6,843 nt of DNA, from NCBI GenBank assembly GCA_900766775.1, contig CAAFXN010000182.1, positions 1 through 6,843 of the forward strand, read 5' to 3'. The number at the start of each line of letters is the position of its first letter. Position 1 is the stretch's first letter. A program made the position numbers and the translations under genes. Below the pieces are notes generated by a model that did not search any database, was not told the origin of the DNA, and saw only the letters and a list, made by a program, of their open reading frames with translations. Shown piece by piece: positions 6,512 to 6,843 of this stretch. The stretch comes from Bacteroidales bacterium (GTDB taxonomy: Bacteria > Bacteroidota > Bacteroidia > Bacteroidales > Paludibacteraceae).

Positions 6512-6823
6512 TCAATGCATTGAATTGAAAAATAGTTGAAATCCATTACTTGCTATCGTATGAGCCTTTTGATATTTCTCTTCCGTGTCGTAGCCAATAG
6601 GTTGTGTAAGCAAATTGCTAAATTGGTTCAATGCTTTTGAGATATCTCTTTGGGAAGAAAAGATATCTGTAATATCCACTTTGTATTTTTGTAATTCTAA
6701 AATATCCAGTAAACCCTCTATTTTATGTTCGTAATTGAGCGCAATAAAAGGACGAGCATTGTTAATTGCAAAGACAATAGAATGATATCTTGCACCAACC
6801 ACCAATGATGCACTTTTTATGAT
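6512..6823 (-). CDS. Polysaccharide pyruvyl transferase, C-terminal fragment (5' end cut by contig edge)
   Basis: The last 103 codons of a gene running off the right edge. The reading frame is open to the final genomic base, about 6823. The stretch SLVVGARYHSIVFAINNARP with FIALNYEHKIEGLL after it matches the C-terminal donor-site region of the polysaccharide pyruvyl transferase family (PF04230), where a G-x-R-x-H-S motif, a P-F/V-I-x-L-x-Y segment and a K follow in that order. The enzyme transfers pyruvate from phosphoenolpyruvate to a sugar hydroxyl to make an acidic ketal. Family members are usually 300-400 residues, so most of the protein is missing. A TTG at 6805 could be mistaken for the start, but the family motif begins upstream of it. 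Sampled GC is about 34%, the lowest in the window. It stops 3 nt before the next gene and is presumably co-transcribed with it. Confidence 0.85.
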   Translation of the reverse strand: MIKSASLVVGARYHSIVFAINNARPFIALNYEHKIEGLLDILELQKYKVDITDIFSSQRDISKALNQFSNLLTQPIGYDTEEKYQKAHTIASNGFQLFFNSMH

Positions 6824-6843
6824 AGATCGGAAGAGCGTCGTGT
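6824..6843. other. Illumina TruSeq adapter remnant (non-genomic)
   Basis: The last 20 bases are AGATCGGAAGAGCGTCGTGT, an exact match from memory to the beginning of the TruSeq adapter read-through sequence, whose shared first 13 bases are AGATCGGAAGAGC. A 20-base match flush with the contig end is not expected by chance. This is incomplete trimming, and genomic sequence ends at about 6823. Confidence 0.97.

Overview
The window looks like a metagenomic or draft-assembly contig from a member of the Bacteroidota, probably Bacteroidales. This is inference from four things: moderate and uneven GC, genes that mostly lack Shine-Dalgarno sequences, an AlbA_2/HATPase_c_4 protein of a type common in that group, and capsule/LPS-type glycosyltransferases resembling those of Bacteroides-like glycan loci. 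No marker gene in the window fixes the species. The last 20 bases (6824-6843) match the Illumina TruSeq adapter and are not genomic, so the biological sequence ends at about 6823.

Layout. Positions 1-1584 hold a single plus-strand gene (57-1499) for a Schlafen AlbA_2 / HATPase_c_4 / winged-helix protein. It sits between near-identical direct repeats of about 55 bp. The start codon lies at the inner edge of the left repeat, and the last two bases of the stop codon belong to a partial repeat copy (1498-1524), which is followed by a full copy (1528-1584). The rest of the window is minus-strand and reads right to left as one tightly packed operon: a 5'-truncated polysaccharide pyruvyl transferase (6512-6823), a CgeB-like GT-B glycosyltransferase (5489-6508), a GT2 glycosyltransferase (4662-5480), a putative GT-A-like transferase of unrecognised family (3787-4662), a second GT-B-like glycosyltransferase (2825-3790) and a UDP-galactopyranose mutase-like flavoprotein (1593-2825). 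Junctions are gaps of 3 and 8 nt, then overlaps of 1, 4 and 1 nt.

How the genes work together. The operon looks like the distal part of a surface-glycan locus (capsule, exopolysaccharide or O-antigen). Four putative transferases would assemble a repeat unit, the mutase-like enzyme would supply a rearranged sugar nucleotide (UDP-Galf is the obvious guess), and the pyruvyl transferase would add an acidic ketal. Flippase, polymerase, initiating transferase and export genes are not in the window. The AlbA_2 gene is convergent with this operon, and its repeat-bounded architecture suggests that it is a separately acquired or recombinable unit. That unit is the most interesting feature here. I found no RNA genes, CRISPR array, transposase or integrase, and there is no gene-free stretch longer than 300 bases.
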